64,000 bases of DNA from Achromobacter anxifer (GCF_903652925.1 NZ_CAHLAR010000010.1:124001-188000), one strand, 5' to 3'. Numbered from the stretch's first letter, positions 16,969 through 26,163 are shown. Notes: generated by a model not told the origin, from the letters alone. Numbers and translations are program-made.

Positions 16969-17031
16969 TCGTGTACGACAGGGACAAGAAAAAAATAAGA
17001 CGAAGTTCACAAAAGGTTGTTACCAAATGCA

Positions 17032-17059
17032 CTAGGCGCGCCCAGCAAGGCGCGCCTAG
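17032..17059. terminator. 11-bp perfect hairpin after the oxidoreductase gene
   Basis: CTAGGCGCGCC / GGCGCGCCTAG with a six-base CAGCAA loop, 25 bases past the stop codon on the minus strand. No T run follows directly, so it may be a Rho-associated or stabilising end structure. Confidence 0.55.
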
Positions 17060-17083
17060 GACGGTGCCGCTCAGAGCGAATGT

Positions 17084-20000
17084 TTATGCGGTTTTCCGCA
17101 GGGGCATATCGCGCGGGGCAGGCGCCGTATAGCTTTGCATCAAGCGGCCCAACTCCGTCCGATACTTCTCGACGTTTGCAGCCTTCACGTGACCGAAGCC
17201 GCGTATGGTTTCTGCAAGGCCGGCGATTGTAGCCGCTTGGGCAAGCTTGTCCCGGTTCAACCCTGCCAGCAACTGGTCTATGGTCTGGCGGTACTCGCGC
17301 ACCAGCGTCCGCTCCATTTTGCGTTCGGCGGTGTGGCCGAAGGGATCGAACCAGGTGCCGCGCAAGCCCTTCATGCGGGCCAGCACTTTCAGCGCCGTCA
17401 TGGTGCGCGGCCCCAGCGTCATCTTGCGCGGCACGCCGGTGCGCGGATCCTTGCGGGCGAAGATGGGCGGCGCCATGTGGAAGCGCAGGCTGTAGTCGCC
17501 TTCGAACTGGCCCTTCAATTGCGCCTGGAAGGATTCGCCGGTGTAGAGCCGCGCCACTTCGTACTCGTCCTTGTAGGCCATGAGCTTGAAGAGGCCGCGC
17601 GCCACCGCCAGCGCCAGGCGCGGGGTCTTGGCCTCGGGCGCCAGTTCGCGCTCGCGCGCCGCGACGGCTTCGACCACGTCCTGGTACTGGCGGGCGTAGT
17701 CGGCGTTTTGATAGGCGGTCAGGTCCTCGACGCGGCGGGCGACGGCGCGCTCGAACGATTCTGGCACGTGCAATTGCACGACCTGGGCGCGCGGCCGCAG
17801 CGCGCCTTCCAGCGCGTCGGGCTGGTGCGCCGCCAGGCGGCCGCTGTCGAAGGCGGCACGGTTGGCGGCCACCGCCACGCCGTTGAGTTCGATGGCGCGG
17901 TTGATGGCGGCTTGCGACAGCGGCACGCCGCCGCGCTGCCAGGCATAGCCCAGCATGAACATATTGGACAGGATGCTGTCGCCGAACAGGGCCAGCGCGG
18001 CTTCGTGCGCGTCGATGGCGGCGGTATTGGCGTCGCCCGCCGCGTGGCGGATCTTGGCCAGCAGCGCTTCGGGGCGCATGGCGGCGTCCGGGTTGCGCGT
18101 GAAGTCGGAGACCGGCGCGACATAGCTGTTGACCGTGACCTGGGTGTGGCCGCGGCGCAGCGCGCCCAGCGAATCCGGCGCCACGGAGGCGACCGGGTCG
18201 CACAGGATCGCGGCGTCGGCCTGCTGCCAGTCCAGGCGCACCGGACCGGCAGGCGCGCCAGCCGGCGCCAGGCGGATGTGGCTGACCACCGTGCCGCCTT
18301 TCTGCGCCAGGCCGGTCAGGTCGAGCACGGCGGCGGACAGGCCTTCCAGGTGCGCCGCCATCGACACGATGGCGCCGATGGTGATGACGCCGGTGCCGCC
18401 CATGCCCGCCACCAGCAGGCGGTAGGGATGGTCCAGCGTCGGCGTGGCCGGCGCGGGCAATTGCGCGATCAGTTGCTGCAGGCGTTCCTGGTCGGCCTTG
18501 GGCGCCGCACTCTTCCTGGGCTTGCCGCCCATGACCGAGACGAAGCTGGGGCAGAAGCCTTCGGCGCAGGAGTAGTCCTTGTTGCAGCTGGACTGGTCGA
18601 TGGCGCGCTTGCGGCCATAAGGCGTTTCCAGCGGCACCACCGACAGGCAGTTCGATTGCACGCCGCAGTCGCCGCAGCCTTCGCAGACCGCGCTGTTGAT
18701 CAGCATGCGGCGCGCCGGGTCGGGGTATTGGTTCTTCTTGCGGCGGCGGCGCTTTTCGGCGGCGCAGGTCTGGTCATGGATCAGCACGGTCACGCCGGGG
18801 ATCTCGCGCAGTTCGCGCTGCAGCGCGTCCAGTTCGCGGCGGTGGTGCACCTTGATGCCGGCGCCCAGGTCCACGCCCTGATACTTTTCGGGCTCGTCGG
18901 TGGTGACGACGATGCGGGCCACGTTCTCGCCGCGCAATTGCTGGCAGATGCCGGGCACCGAGATCGGGCCGTCGATGGGCTGGCCGCCCGTCATGGCCGT
19001 GGCATCGTTGAACAGGATCTTGTAGGTGATGTTGGCCTTGGCCGCGACGGCCTGGCGGATGGCCAGATAGCCCGAGTGGTAGTAGGTGCCTTCTCCCATG
19101 TTCTGGAAGATGTGCGGCATCTTGGTGTAGCGGGACAAGCCGATCCAGTCGACGCCTTCGCCGCCCATCTGGGTCAGGCCGCCGGTGTCGCGGTCCATCC
19201 AGGCGGCCATGTAGTGGCAGCCCACGCCCGACAGCGCCTGGCTGCCTTCGGGCACCTTGGTCGAGGTGCTGTGGGGACAGCCCGAACAGAAGTAGGGGCG
19301 GCGGCGCATGCCGTCGGCGTCATTGGACAGCGGGGCCTGGCAGTCGAAGGCGGACAGGTCCGCGGCCAGCGGCAGGCCGGCGGCGCGCCGCAGCCAGGCG
19401 GCCAGCGGCTGCGCCAGCAGGGACGGGCGCAGCTGGCCGGCCGAGGGCACCAGCGCTTCGCCGTCGTAGCCCTTCTTGCCGATGACGGTGGGGCGGTCCG
19501 GCAGGTTGAACAGCAGGTCCTTGATCTGGCTTTCGACCACCGCGCCCTTTTCCTCGATCACCAGGATGTGCGACAGGCCGCGCGCGAAGTCCAGCAGGCG
19601 TTCGGCGTCCAGCGGCCAGGTCAGGCCGGGCTTGTAGATGCGCACCGGCGCGTTGGCGGTGACGGTGTCCACGCCCAGCCGCGACAGCGCTTCCATGGCG
19701 TCCAGATGCGCCTTGCCCACCGTGACGATGCCCACGGTCGCCTTGGGCGCCGGACAGGCCAGGCGGTCGATGCTGTGGCGGCGCGCGAACGCGGCCACGG
19801 CCTTCATGCGCAGGTTCATGCGCGTTTCGATCGCCAGCGACAGGAATTCGCGCGCGGAGTATTCCAGCGATTCCGCCGGCATGTCCGGATCGGCGGGCAT
19901 GTCGTAGCGCTGCGCGGCAGCGGGGACGAAGGAGTGCCCGCACTCGATGGTTTCGGACACGGCCTTGAAGGCAACCCAGGTGCCCGAGTGGCGCGACAGG

Positions 20001-20590
20001 GCCCAGCCCCACAGCGCGAAGGTCTCGTATTCGTCGATGGAGGCGGGATGCACGATGGGCATCTGCCAGCCGATCAGCGAGGCTTCGCTGGCGTGCGGGA
20101 TCGAGGACGACACGGCGGTGTGGTCGTCGCCCACCACCACCAGCACGCCGCCGTTGCGCGATGCGCCCGCGGCGTTGCCGTGATGCAGCGCGTCGCCGGC
20201 GCGGTCCACCCCCGGACCCTTGCCGTACCACATGGCGTAGACGCCATCGACGTTGCGGTCGGCGCGCACGCCGGCCTGCTGCGTGCCCATGACGGCGGTG
20301 GCCGCCATGTCTTCATTGATGGCGGGCAGGAAGGTGATCTGGTTGGCGTCCAGGGCCTTTTGCGCCTTCCACATGGCCATGTCCACGCCGCCCAGCGGCG
20401 AGCCGCGGTAGCCCGACACGAAGCCGGCCGTGTTCAGGCCGCGCTCGCGGTCCATCCGGGCCTGGGTCAGCATGATGCGCACCAGCGCCTGGGTGCCGGT
20501 GAGGAAGATGCGGCCCGAAGTGCGGGTGAGGTTGTCGGCCAGCTGGTACTCGAGGTCCAGCTGGGGTTCGGCGGCGGGGGTACCGTCCAT
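17084..20590 (-). CDS. Fused indolepyruvate ferredoxin oxidoreductase-family protein
   Basis: Predicted oxidative decarboxylation of a 2-oxoacid (aryl pyruvates or branched-chain type) to the acyl-CoA, using thiamine diphosphate and iron-sulfur clusters. The 1168 residues join an N-terminal pyrimidine-binding domain, a thiamine diphosphate domain (FCSGCPHSTSTKVPEGS, then GGEGVDWIGLS), two cysteine clusters at roughly 635-680 (CEGCGDCG; CAEGFCPS), and a C-terminal gamma domain (GMGGTGVITIG). ATG 20590 has CAGGAG 8 bases upstream; longer in-frame starts run towards the divergent regulator and are less likely. The Lrp-type regulator beside it probably controls it. Confidence 0.92.
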   Translation of the reverse strand: MDGTPAAEPQLDLEYQLADNLTRTSGRIFLTGTQALVRIMLTQARMDRERGLNTAGFVSGYRGSPLGGVDMAMWKAQKALDANQITFLPAINEDMAATAVMGTQQAGVRADRNVDGVYAMWYGKGPGVDRAGDALHHGNAAGASRNGGVLVVVGDDHTAVSSSIPHASEASLIGWQMPIVHPASIDEYETFALWGWALSRHSGTWVAFKAVSETIECGHSFVPAAAQRYDMPADPDMPAESLEYSAREFLSLAIETRMNLRMKAVAAFARRHSIDRLACPAPKATVGIVTVGKAHLDAMEALSRLGVDTVTANAPVRIYKPGLTWPLDAERLLDFARGLSHILVIEEKGAVVESQIKDLLFNLPDRPTVIGKKGYDGEALVPSAGQLRPSLLAQPLAAWLRRAAGLPLAADLSAFDCQAPLSNDADGMRRRPYFCSGCPHSTSTKVPEGSQALSGVGCHYMAAWMDRDTGGLTQMGGEGVDWIGLSRYTKMPHIFQNMGEGTYYHSGYLAIRQAVAAKANITYKILFNDATAMTGGQPIDGPISVPGICQQLRGENVARIVVTTDEPEKYQGVDLGAGIKVHHRRELDALQRELREIPGVTVLIHDQTCAAEKRRRRKKNQYPDPARRMLINSAVCEGCGDCGVQSNCLSVVPLETPYGRKRAIDQSSCNKDYSCAEGFCPSFVSVMGGKPRKSAAPKADQERLQQLIAQLPAPATPTLDHPYRLLVAGMGGTGVITIGAIVSMAAHLEGLSAAVLDLTGLAQKGGTVVSHIRLAPAGAPAGPVRLDWQQADAAILCDPVASVAPDSLGALRRGHTQVTVNSYVAPVSDFTRNPDAAMRPEALLAKIRHAAGDANTAAIDAHEAALALFGDSILSNMFMLGYAWQRGGVPLSQAAINRAIELNGVAVAANRAAFDSGRLAAHQPDALEGALRPRAQVVQLHVPESFERAVARRVEDLTAYQNADYARQYQDVVEAVAARERELAPEAKTPRLALAVARGLFKLMAYKDEYEVARLYTGESFQAQLKGQFEGDYSLRFHMAPPIFARKDPRTGVPRKMTLGPRTMTALKVLARMKGLRGTWFDPFGHTAERKMERTLVREYRQTIDQLLAGLNRDKLAQAATIAGLAETIRGFGHVKAANVEKYRTELGRLMQSYTAPAPRDMPLRKTA

Positions 20591-20719
20591 GGTGAATGCT
20601 CCTGGTTTCGGCACCATGATAGGTTCGCGAGCCATCAGGTTTATTGCGTTTTTGGATCGTGCTATCCCTATAATTCGCAATGAACGTTTCGTGTTCGACA
20701 AAAACCAGGAGACTAAGCA
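20591..20719. promoter_or_regulatory. Divergent promoter region with a possible Lrp operator
   Basis: A perfect -10 TATAAT (20669-20674) faces the Lrp gene, with TTGCGT (20644-20649) as a loosely spaced -35 (19 bases). Inverted arms ATTGCG (20643-20648) and CGCAAT (20676-20681) bracket the promoter and could bind the regulator itself, allowing control of both directions. Confidence 0.6.
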
Positions 20720-21169
20720 ATGGACAAGACCGATATCGGCATCCTCAAGGCCTTGCAGGAGGACGGCCGGGCCTCGGCGCAGCAGCTTTCAGAGAAGGTC
20801 GGCCTGTCGGCCGCGCCGGTGTGGCGGCGGGTGAAGGCGATGGAAGCCAGCGGGGTGATCCAGGGCTATAGCGCCCAGGTGGACCGCAGCAAGGTGGGGC
20901 TGGGCTGCATGTTCGCGCAGATCAGCCTGGAGCGACATTCCGCCAATACGGTCGAAAACTTCGAGCGCTCGGTGCGCGACGCGCCCGAAATCCTGGAGTG
21001 CTACGCGGTCACGGGGGATTCGGACTTCCTGCTGAAGATCCTGGTCGAAAGCCCCGAAGCCTACGACCGGTTCCTGCACCGCTTCCTTTTCAACATGCCG
21101 GGCATCCGCCAGACGCGCACCATCGTCGCGCTGCGCGAGATCAAGCACGAACAGCGCCTGCCGCTGTAG
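20720..21169 (+). CDS. Lrp/AsnC-family transcriptional regulator
   Basis: A 149-residue feast/famine regulator: an N-terminal winged helix (about 1-60; LSEKVGLSAAPVWRRVKAME is the recognition part) and a C-terminal RAM ligand-binding domain (about 65-145) with the family motif AVTGDSDFLLKI. Ligands of the family are usually amino acids. Divergent transcription from the 2-oxoacid oxidoreductase suggests that it senses an aromatic or branched-chain amino acid and controls its oxidation. AGGAG precedes the ATG. Confidence 0.95.
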   Translation: MDKTDIGILKALQEDGRASAQQLSEKVGLSAAPVWRRVKAMEASGVIQGYSAQVDRSKVGLGCMFAQISLERHSANTVENFERSVRDAPEILECYAVTGDSDFLLKILVESPEAYDRFLHRFLFNMPGIRQTRTIVALREIKHEQRLPL

Positions 21170-21178
21170 GCGCGCGGG

Positions 21179-21206
21179 CCCTCTCTATATATAGATATAG
21201 GGAGGG
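21179..21206. terminator. AT-rich bidirectional hairpin between convergent genes
   Basis: Twelve-pair stem (one G-T pair) CCCTCTCTATAT / ATATAGGGAGGG closing an ATAG loop; TTTT follows about seven bases later on the plus strand. It separates the Lrp gene from the convergent binding-protein gene and stands out in a GC-rich chromosome. Confidence 0.65.
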
Positions 21207-21214
21207 CAGCCGTT

Positions 21215-22180
21215 TTATTGGGGTTGGATGCCCGAAATGCGGATCCACTCCTTCCAGCGCGCCGTGTCTTCCTTCACGAAGGCGTCGAAGCGCGCCACGT
21301 CCATCGTTTCCGGCGTCAGGCCCAGGGCGCGCAGCTTGTTCGCGGTGGCCTCGTCCTTGACCGCCGCCTGCATGTGGGCATTCATCTTTTCCACGATGTC
21401 CTGCGGCGTGCCCGCCGGGGCCGACAGGCCCAGCCAGCCGGCGACGATGAAATCCGGGTAGTAGGTGCTCATGGTCGGCACGCTGGGCCAGGCCGGCTGC
21501 GGCTGCGCGCCGGTGACGGCGATGGGGACCAGTCCCTTGCCGTCGATCTGGCCCATGGCGGTCAGGTAGTCCACGAAGGCGAAGTTGATCTGCTTGCCGC
21601 GCAGGTCGGTGATGATCTGCGTGATGTTCTTGTAGGCCGCGCCGGTGATCTCGATGCCGGCGCGCTGCTTCAGCAGTTCGGACGGCACTTGCGAGGATGA
21701 GCTGTAGTAGCCGAAGAAGACCTTGCCGGGATGCTGCTTGGCGTAGTCCACCAGCTCGGGCACGGTGCGGTACGGGCTGTCCGGCGCGACCACGCCGACG
21801 GTGCCGAAGGTGCCCAGCATGCCGACCTGGCGGAAATCCTTTTGCGCGTCGTAGGGCAGGCTCTTGTAGAGGAACTGGTTGGCGGAGTGGGTGGAGTTGG
21901 TGGACAGCAGGAAGGTGTAGCCGTCCGCCGCCGCGTTCCTGGCGGCGTTGGTGCCGACGATGCCGCCCGCGCCGGGGCGATCTTCGACGATCACCGTCTG
22001 GCCGGTCTTCTCGCCCAGGTACTGGGCCAGGGTGCGCGCGGTCAGGTCGGCGGCGCCGCCCGCGGCCGACGGCACGATGAGGGTCACGGGTTTCTCGGGC
22101 CAGCCCGCGGCATGCGAGGCGGCGGCCAGCAGCAGGCCGGCGCCGATCAGGGCGGGACGAAGAGAGCGGGGAATGGACAT
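21215..22180 (-). CDS. Bug/TctC-family periplasmic solute-binding protein
   Basis: A 321-residue tripartite tricarboxylate transporter-type binding protein. The signal peptide ends near ASHAAG (residue 25). The mature part opens with the family motif WPEKPVTLIVPSAAGG and keeps RPGAGGIVGT. Ligands of this very large Bordetella/Achromobacter family are small carboxylates, nicotinate or amino acids, not readable from sequence. No TctA/TctB membrane genes lie nearby, which is normal for this family. ATG 22180 has GGAGA upstream. The hydrolase gene 65 bases upstream is on the same strand and likely functionally linked. Confidence 0.92.
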   Translation of the reverse strand: MSIPRSLRPALIGAGLLLAAASHAAGWPEKPVTLIVPSAAGGAADLTARTLAQYLGEKTGQTVIVEDRPGAGGIVGTNAARNAAADGYTFLLSTNSTHSANQFLYKSLPYDAQKDFRQVGMLGTFGTVGVVAPDSPYRTVPELVDYAKQHPGKVFFGYYSSSSQVPSELLKQRAGIEITGAAYKNITQIITDLRGKQINFAFVDYLTAMGQIDGKGLVPIAVTGAQPQPAWPSVPTMSTYYPDFIVAGWLGLSAPAGTPQDIVEKMNAHMQAAVKDEATANKLRALGLTPETMDVARFDAFVKEDTARWKEWIRISGIQPQ

Positions 22181-22245
22181 GGTTGTCTCCTGGTTGCGCT
22201 GGGGCGCGTCGTTGTCGTTGTTGTCGTGGGTATTCGAGGGGGGCG

Positions 22246-23091
22246 TCAGCCGTACTGGCTGCGGTGCCAGTCGAGGATGGCGGCGGCGCTGACCTGCCAT
22301 TGGTCCGCGTACATCATGCAATGCGGTTGTCCGGCAAGTACGCCGTGGGTAAAGCCGAAGCGGCGCGCGATCGCAAGGTCCTGGCCCGGCGGATGCCGGT
22401 CGTGCGTGTCCAGGCCGGCCTCCAGGCACAGGCCGGGCGCGCGGATGGCGGCGGCGGTAACGGGCACGCGCAGCAGGTAACGGTCGTTGAGCACTTGCGG
22501 GCTCTCGGCGCACAGGCGCCGCGATACCGCGCTGACGTCGCGGTCCGGCGCGGTCGCCAGGAAGCGCGCGCGGATTTCTGTGTCGTTCGGCGCGCGGCGC
22601 GGCACGCCTTCGGGGACCGGTGGCAGCGCCTGGGCGCCGGGCAGGTCGCCGGGAGGCGAGGGCGCCAGCAGGACCACGCCCGCCACCGGCCGCAGGCTCG
22701 CGGCCAGCAGCGCCGGCAGCGCGCCCATGCTGTGGCCCACGACGACGGCGGGATGCCCGAGCGCGTCCAGCGCGTCCGCCACGTCCTGGCCCAGGTCCGC
22801 AATGGTGGTGGACGGGAATGCATCGTCCTGCGGCAGGGCGCCATGGCCGCGCAGGTCCAGCGCCGCGCAGCCCAGGCCGGCGCGGGCGAAAAAGTCCAGA
22901 TAGTGCGCATAGCACCAGGCGCCGTGATAGGCGCCCGGCACGAACAGCAGGCCGGGCCCGGCGTCTTGCGGCGCGGCGCCGACGATCAGGCGGCCCTGGC
23001 CGGCGGGGCGGGCGGGCAGGCGGTCGGCCAGGCTGAAGTCCAGCGGATCGGCACAGGCGGGAGCGGGGGAGAGCAGCGTGTCGGCATTCAT
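22246..23091 (-). CDS. Alpha/beta-hydrolase
   Basis: A 281-residue alpha/beta-hydrolase fold protein. The nucleophile elbow GHSMG sets Ser121 as nucleophile, and the oxyanion-side motif VPGAYHGAWC lies at 51-60, similar to plant-esterase-like HGxW motifs; a late His is in the GQPHCM segment. The substrate is unknown. It is followed by the Bug protein and divergent from a LysR regulator, a common layout for uptake and hydrolysis of an ester or lactone. Confidence 0.85.
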   Translation of the reverse strand: MNADTLLSPAPACADPLDFSLADRLPARPAGQGRLIVGAAPQDAGPGLLFVPGAYHGAWCYAHYLDFFARAGLGCAALDLRGHGALPQDDAFPSTTIADLGQDVADALDALGHPAVVVGHSMGALPALLAASLRPVAGVVLLAPSPPGDLPGAQALPPVPEGVPRRAPNDTEIRARFLATAPDRDVSAVSRRLCAESPQVLNDRYLLRVPVTAAAIRAPGLCLEAGLDTHDRHPPGQDLAIARRFGFTHGVLAGQPHCMMYADQWQVSAAAILDWHRSQYG

Positions 23092-23176
23092 GGTGCGGCC
23101 ATCTTAGGCCGGCCGATCCGATCAGAAAATTTTATTTTTCATATGATTAGATAAGTTCAGCTAATACAGATCCGCC
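23092..23176. promoter_or_regulatory. Divergent promoter region with LysR-type site
   Basis: An AT-rich 85-base gap between the hydrolase and the LysR gene. It contains the inverted repeat ATTAG-N10-CTAAT (23146-23165), which satisfies the T-N11-A LysR rule and lies just upstream of the regulator, fitting autoregulation plus control of the hydrolase/Bug genes. Confidence 0.55.
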
Positions 23177-24076
23177 ATGCGCCCCTTGCCCGAACTTTCC
23201 ATCACGCATTACCGCCACTTCCTGCTGGTGGCCGAACTGCGCAGCTTCCGTGCGGCGGCGGCGCGGGCCTTCCGTTCGCAGCCGGCGCTGTCGCTGTCGA
23301 TCCGCGAAATGGAGCAGCGCCTGGGGCAGCCGCTGTTCGAGCCGGGCAACCGCGGCACGCTGACGCGCTTCGGTCAGGACTGCCTGCCGCTGGCGCGCGA
23401 GCTGGTGCAGCACCACGACCGGGTGGCCGGCGCACTGTCGGGGCTGGCCAGCAACGAGGCCGGCACCTTGACCATGGCGTCGGTGGCCACCGTGGCGACG
23501 CACTGGCTGCCCGAATTGGTGGCGACGTACCGCGAGCGCTATCCGGCCGTGGCGCTGCGCCTGTTCGACGACAACTCGGAAGGCGTGGAGCGCATGGTGC
23601 TGGCGGGCGAGGTCGAGCTGGGCGTGTGCAGTCCGGTGTCGCAGGACCGGCGGCTGGCGTTCGAGCCCCTGCTGCGCGACGCCTTTGGCCTGGTCTGCCA
23701 TCGCGGCCATCCCTTGGCCCGGCGCAAGTCGGTGACCTGGCGCGAAATCGAGGACCTGCCCCTGGTCGGCACCATCGCGCACCGGCAGCTCGCCGGCTAT
23801 CCGCAGGCGGCCTTCATGCTGGACCGGCAGGTCTTCGTGTCCAACATGATGTCGCTGCTGGCCATGCTGGAGCGCGGCGTCGGCGTCACGGTGCTGGCGC
23901 GGTTGGGCGTGCCGCCGGATTCGCGCGGACTGGCCTTCGTGCCCTTGTCCGCGCCGCGCATCGAGCGCGAGCTGGGCATCACGCGGCTGGCCGGCCGCAG
24001 CCTGTCTCCGGCCGCCGCGCGCATGGAGGAAATGCTGCGCGCGAAAGCGGCCAAGCGCGGCCGCAGTGTCGTTTGA
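23177..24076 (+). CDS. LysR-family transcriptional regulator
   Basis: A 299-residue LysR regulator. The N-terminal winged helix (about 8-65) reads FRAAAARAFRSQPALSLSIREMEQRLGQPLFE, here given as the usual 'A-S-x-x-SxxIxxLE' variant; the C-terminal substrate-binding domain covers about 95-290. Divergent orientation points to the neighbouring hydrolase and Bug protein as targets. The inducer is unknown. Confidence 0.93.
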   Translation: MRPLPELSITHYRHFLLVAELRSFRAAAARAFRSQPALSLSIREMEQRLGQPLFEPGNRGTLTRFGQDCLPLARELVQHHDRVAGALSGLASNEAGTLTMASVATVATHWLPELVATYRERYPAVALRLFDDNSEGVERMVLAGEVELGVCSPVSQDRRLAFEPLLRDAFGLVCHRGHPLARRKSVTWREIEDLPLVGTIAHRQLAGYPQAAFMLDRQVFVSNMMSLLAMLERGVGVTVLARLGVPPDSRGLAFVPLSAPRIERELGITRLAGRSLSPAAARMEEMLRAKAAKRGRSVV

Positions 24077-24265
24077 AACCAACGCATTTTTGCGGTTTAC
24101 GGCCTAAAAATAGGGCTATTCCGAGACCGACTGTTGCGCAATTGCACTGGTCGCGGATCGTCGTTGATTCTTCGCAAACGGCTCTTTAGAGTGCGTGATG
24201 TTTGCTGCGCGAGGGACGTGCCGGGGTGATCGGCGCGGCGCGTCGACAGACGTGTTGAGGAAGTC

Positions 24266-24772
24266 ATGAGCAGTGTGTATTTGCGTTCGGCGGGCATCGC
24301 CTGCGCCGTTCTGATCCTGGCCGGTTGCGCCGCCAGGAAACCCGCCACCATCTCCGAGGCCCAGCCCGCGGAGCCGCCCAAGCCGGTGGCATGCGTGCCC
24401 GCCAAGGCCGGCGATCCGATGATAGGCACCTGGCTGTCGAACAGCCGCCCGCGCGACGTCAGCGGCGACCTGCAATCGCTGCTCGTGCTGTCCGCCGATG
24501 GCACCATGGCCTACGAATCGCTGCTGAAGATCGGCCGCAAGACGCGTCCCGCCCTGCGCGAGACCGGCTGCTGGAGCGTGGCGGACGGCATCTACACGAT
24601 GCAGACCACCAAGTCCGCCGGCGAGCTGGTGGACGCCAACGATCCGATCTACCTGAACCGCTACCGCGTCGAAAAGCTTGAGAAAGCCAAGCTGACGATG
24701 CGCGAGCTGAAGAACGGCGGCCAGGTCATGACCGCGCGCCGCATGCCGACGGGCTACCGCCTGGCTTATTGA
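24266..24772 (+). CDS. Hypothetical lipoprotein
   Basis: A 168-residue predicted lipoprotein with signal peptide and lipobox LAGC (cysteine near residue 21), a Pro/Ala-rich linker, then a beta-rich domain opening MIGTWLSNSRP and containing LLVLSADGTMAYES and CWSVADGIYTMQTT. This pattern resembles small lipocalin-like domains that score 'remaining' substrate or bind lipids, but I do not recognise a named family. It is preceded by a 189-base gap and followed by an MFS gene 98 bases on. GAGGAAG lies upstream of the ATG. Confidence 0.8.
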   Translation: MSSVYLRSAGIACAVLILAGCAARKPATISEAQPAEPPKPVACVPAKAGDPMIGTWLSNSRPRDVSGDLQSLLVLSADGTMAYESLLKIGRKTRPALRETGCWSVADGIYTMQTTKSAGELVDANDPIYLNRYRVEKLEKAKLTMRELKNGGQVMTARRMPTGYRLAY

Positions 24773-24870
24773 GCGTTGCGCCGGGCGGACATTCCGCCCG
24801 CCGGCAGAGCCAAGATGGCCGGGCTGGGGTAAGGTGCGGTCTTCGCCCATCGCCCCGCCGCCGGTCATCC

Positions 24871-26070
24871 ATGCCTGCCCTGTCCTCCGAAGCGCGCGCC
24901 ATCGCGCTGCTTGCCCTGGCCGCCTTCGTCAGCGCCAGCGCCTTCCGCATCTGTGATCCCATGTTGCCGCAGCTGGCGGCGGAATTCGGCACCACCACGG
25001 GCCAGGCCGCGCGTGCGGTGACGGCGTTCGCCGTGGCCTATGGCGTGCTGCAGATGTTCTTCGGTCCGCTGGGCGACCGCTACGGCAAGTACCGCGTCGT
25101 CAGCTTTGCCACCTTCGCCTGCGCCGCGGGCAGCGCCGGCGCCGTGGCGGCCAACACGCTGGACGTGCTGGTGTTCTGCCGCGTCCTTTCTGGCGCGGCG
25201 GGGGCGGGCATCGTGCCGCTGTCCATGGCCTGGATCGGCGACAACGTCCCGTACGAACGCCGCCAGGCGACGCTGGCGCGCTTCCTGACCGGCACCATCC
25301 TGGGCATGTCGGCCGGCCAACTGGCCGGCGGCCTGTTCGCCGACACCGTGGGCTGGCGCTGGGCCTTTGCCGCGCTGGTCTGCGGCTACCTGATAGTGGG
25401 CGTGCTGCTGTTCCTGGAAGTGCACCGCCAGCAGGCCTCGGGCCTGGGGCAGGTGGATCCGGGCGCGGCGCGCCAGGGTTTCGTGGCGCAGGCCCGGCTG
25501 GTGCTGGGCACGCCCTGGGCCCGAGTCGTGTTGGCCACGGTGTTCGTGGAAGGGCTGCTGGTGTTCGGCGCCCTGGCCTTCGCGCCTTCCTACCTGCATG
25601 AACGCTTCGATATCTCGCTGACCGCGGCGGGCGCGCTGGTGGCGGTGTACGCCGTGGGCGGCCTGATCTATACGGTGGTGGCCGGCCGCATCCTGAAGCG
25701 CCTGGGCGAGCGCGGCCTGGCGATCGCCGGCGGGCTGGTTCTGGGCGTGGCGTTCCTGTCCTACCTGCTGGGGCCGGTCTGGATGTGGAGCCTGCTGGCC
25801 AGCGTGCTGGCGGGCTTCGGCTATTACCTGCTGCATGCCACCCTGCAGACCAACGCGACGCAGATGGTGCCTTCGGCGCGCGGCACGGCGGTGGCGTGGT
25901 TCGCGTCCTGCCTGTTCATGGGGCAGGCGGCCGGCGTGGCCCTGGCGGGCGCGGTGGTCGACGAGATCGGGCCGGGCGCGCTGTTCGGCGGCTCGGCGGT
26001 GCTGCTGCCCTTGCTGGGCGCGTTCTTCTCGCGCGCGCTCAAGGCGCGCTCGGCGATCCAGCAAGCCTGA
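24871..26070 (+). CDS. Major facilitator superfamily transporter
   Basis: A 399-residue, 12-span MFS permease of drug/metabolite-efflux type. The loop 2-3 motif GPLGDRYGKYR is the classical MFS motif A, and the first span carries DPMLPQLAAEFG as in the Bcr/ArsJ/YfcJ-like groups. The substrate is unknown. ATG 24871 gives the usual short cytoplasmic N-terminus (MPALSSEAR); the longer frame overlapping the lipoprotein end is rejected. Confidence 0.9.
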   Translation: MPALSSEARAIALLALAAFVSASAFRICDPMLPQLAAEFGTTTGQAARAVTAFAVAYGVLQMFFGPLGDRYGKYRVVSFATFACAAGSAGAVAANTLDVLVFCRVLSGAAGAGIVPLSMAWIGDNVPYERRQATLARFLTGTILGMSAGQLAGGLFADTVGWRWAFAALVCGYLIVGVLLFLEVHRQQASGLGQVDPGAARQGFVAQARLVLGTPWARVVLATVFVEGLLVFGALAFAPSYLHERFDISLTAAGALVAVYAVGGLIYTVVAGRILKRLGERGLAIAGGLVLGVAFLSYLLGPVWMWSLLASVLAGFGYYLLHATLQTNATQMVPSARGTAVAWFASCLFMGQAAGVALAGAVVDEIGPGALFGGSAVLLPLLGAFFSRALKARSAIQQA

Positions 26071-26102
26071 GGCCCGGCGCCAGACCTCAACAGGCAGGCC
26101 GG

Positions 26103-26151
26103 AAACACCGCGGGCCTTGCTCATTCAGGATGAGCAAGGCCCGCGGTGTTT
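26103..26151. terminator. 22-bp perfect bidirectional terminator
   Basis: Arms 26103-26124 and 26130-26151 are perfectly complementary over 22 bases with a TCAGG loop; AAA on one side and TTTT on the other let it act for both the MFS gene and convergent gltX. Confidence 0.93.
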
Positions 26152-26163
26152 TGGACGGACGCC

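Larger units (their letters stand above)
16782..17083 (-). promoter_or_regulatory. 302-base region: nrdAB control region and end of the oxidoreductase gene
   Basis: No gene. It contains two NrdR-type boxes (listed separately), a relatively AT-rich stretch around 16980-17030, and the 11-base-pair hairpin that follows the ferredoxin oxidoreductase gene. The leader from the boxes to the nrdA start is about 140 bases. Confidence 0.7.

Noticed and set aside
17135-20683. 1182-codon plus-strand frame opposite the oxidoreductase gene
   Set aside because: Antisense shadow of the minus-strand gene, whose cofactor and iron-sulfur motifs are clear; the shadow product shows no recognisable domain.
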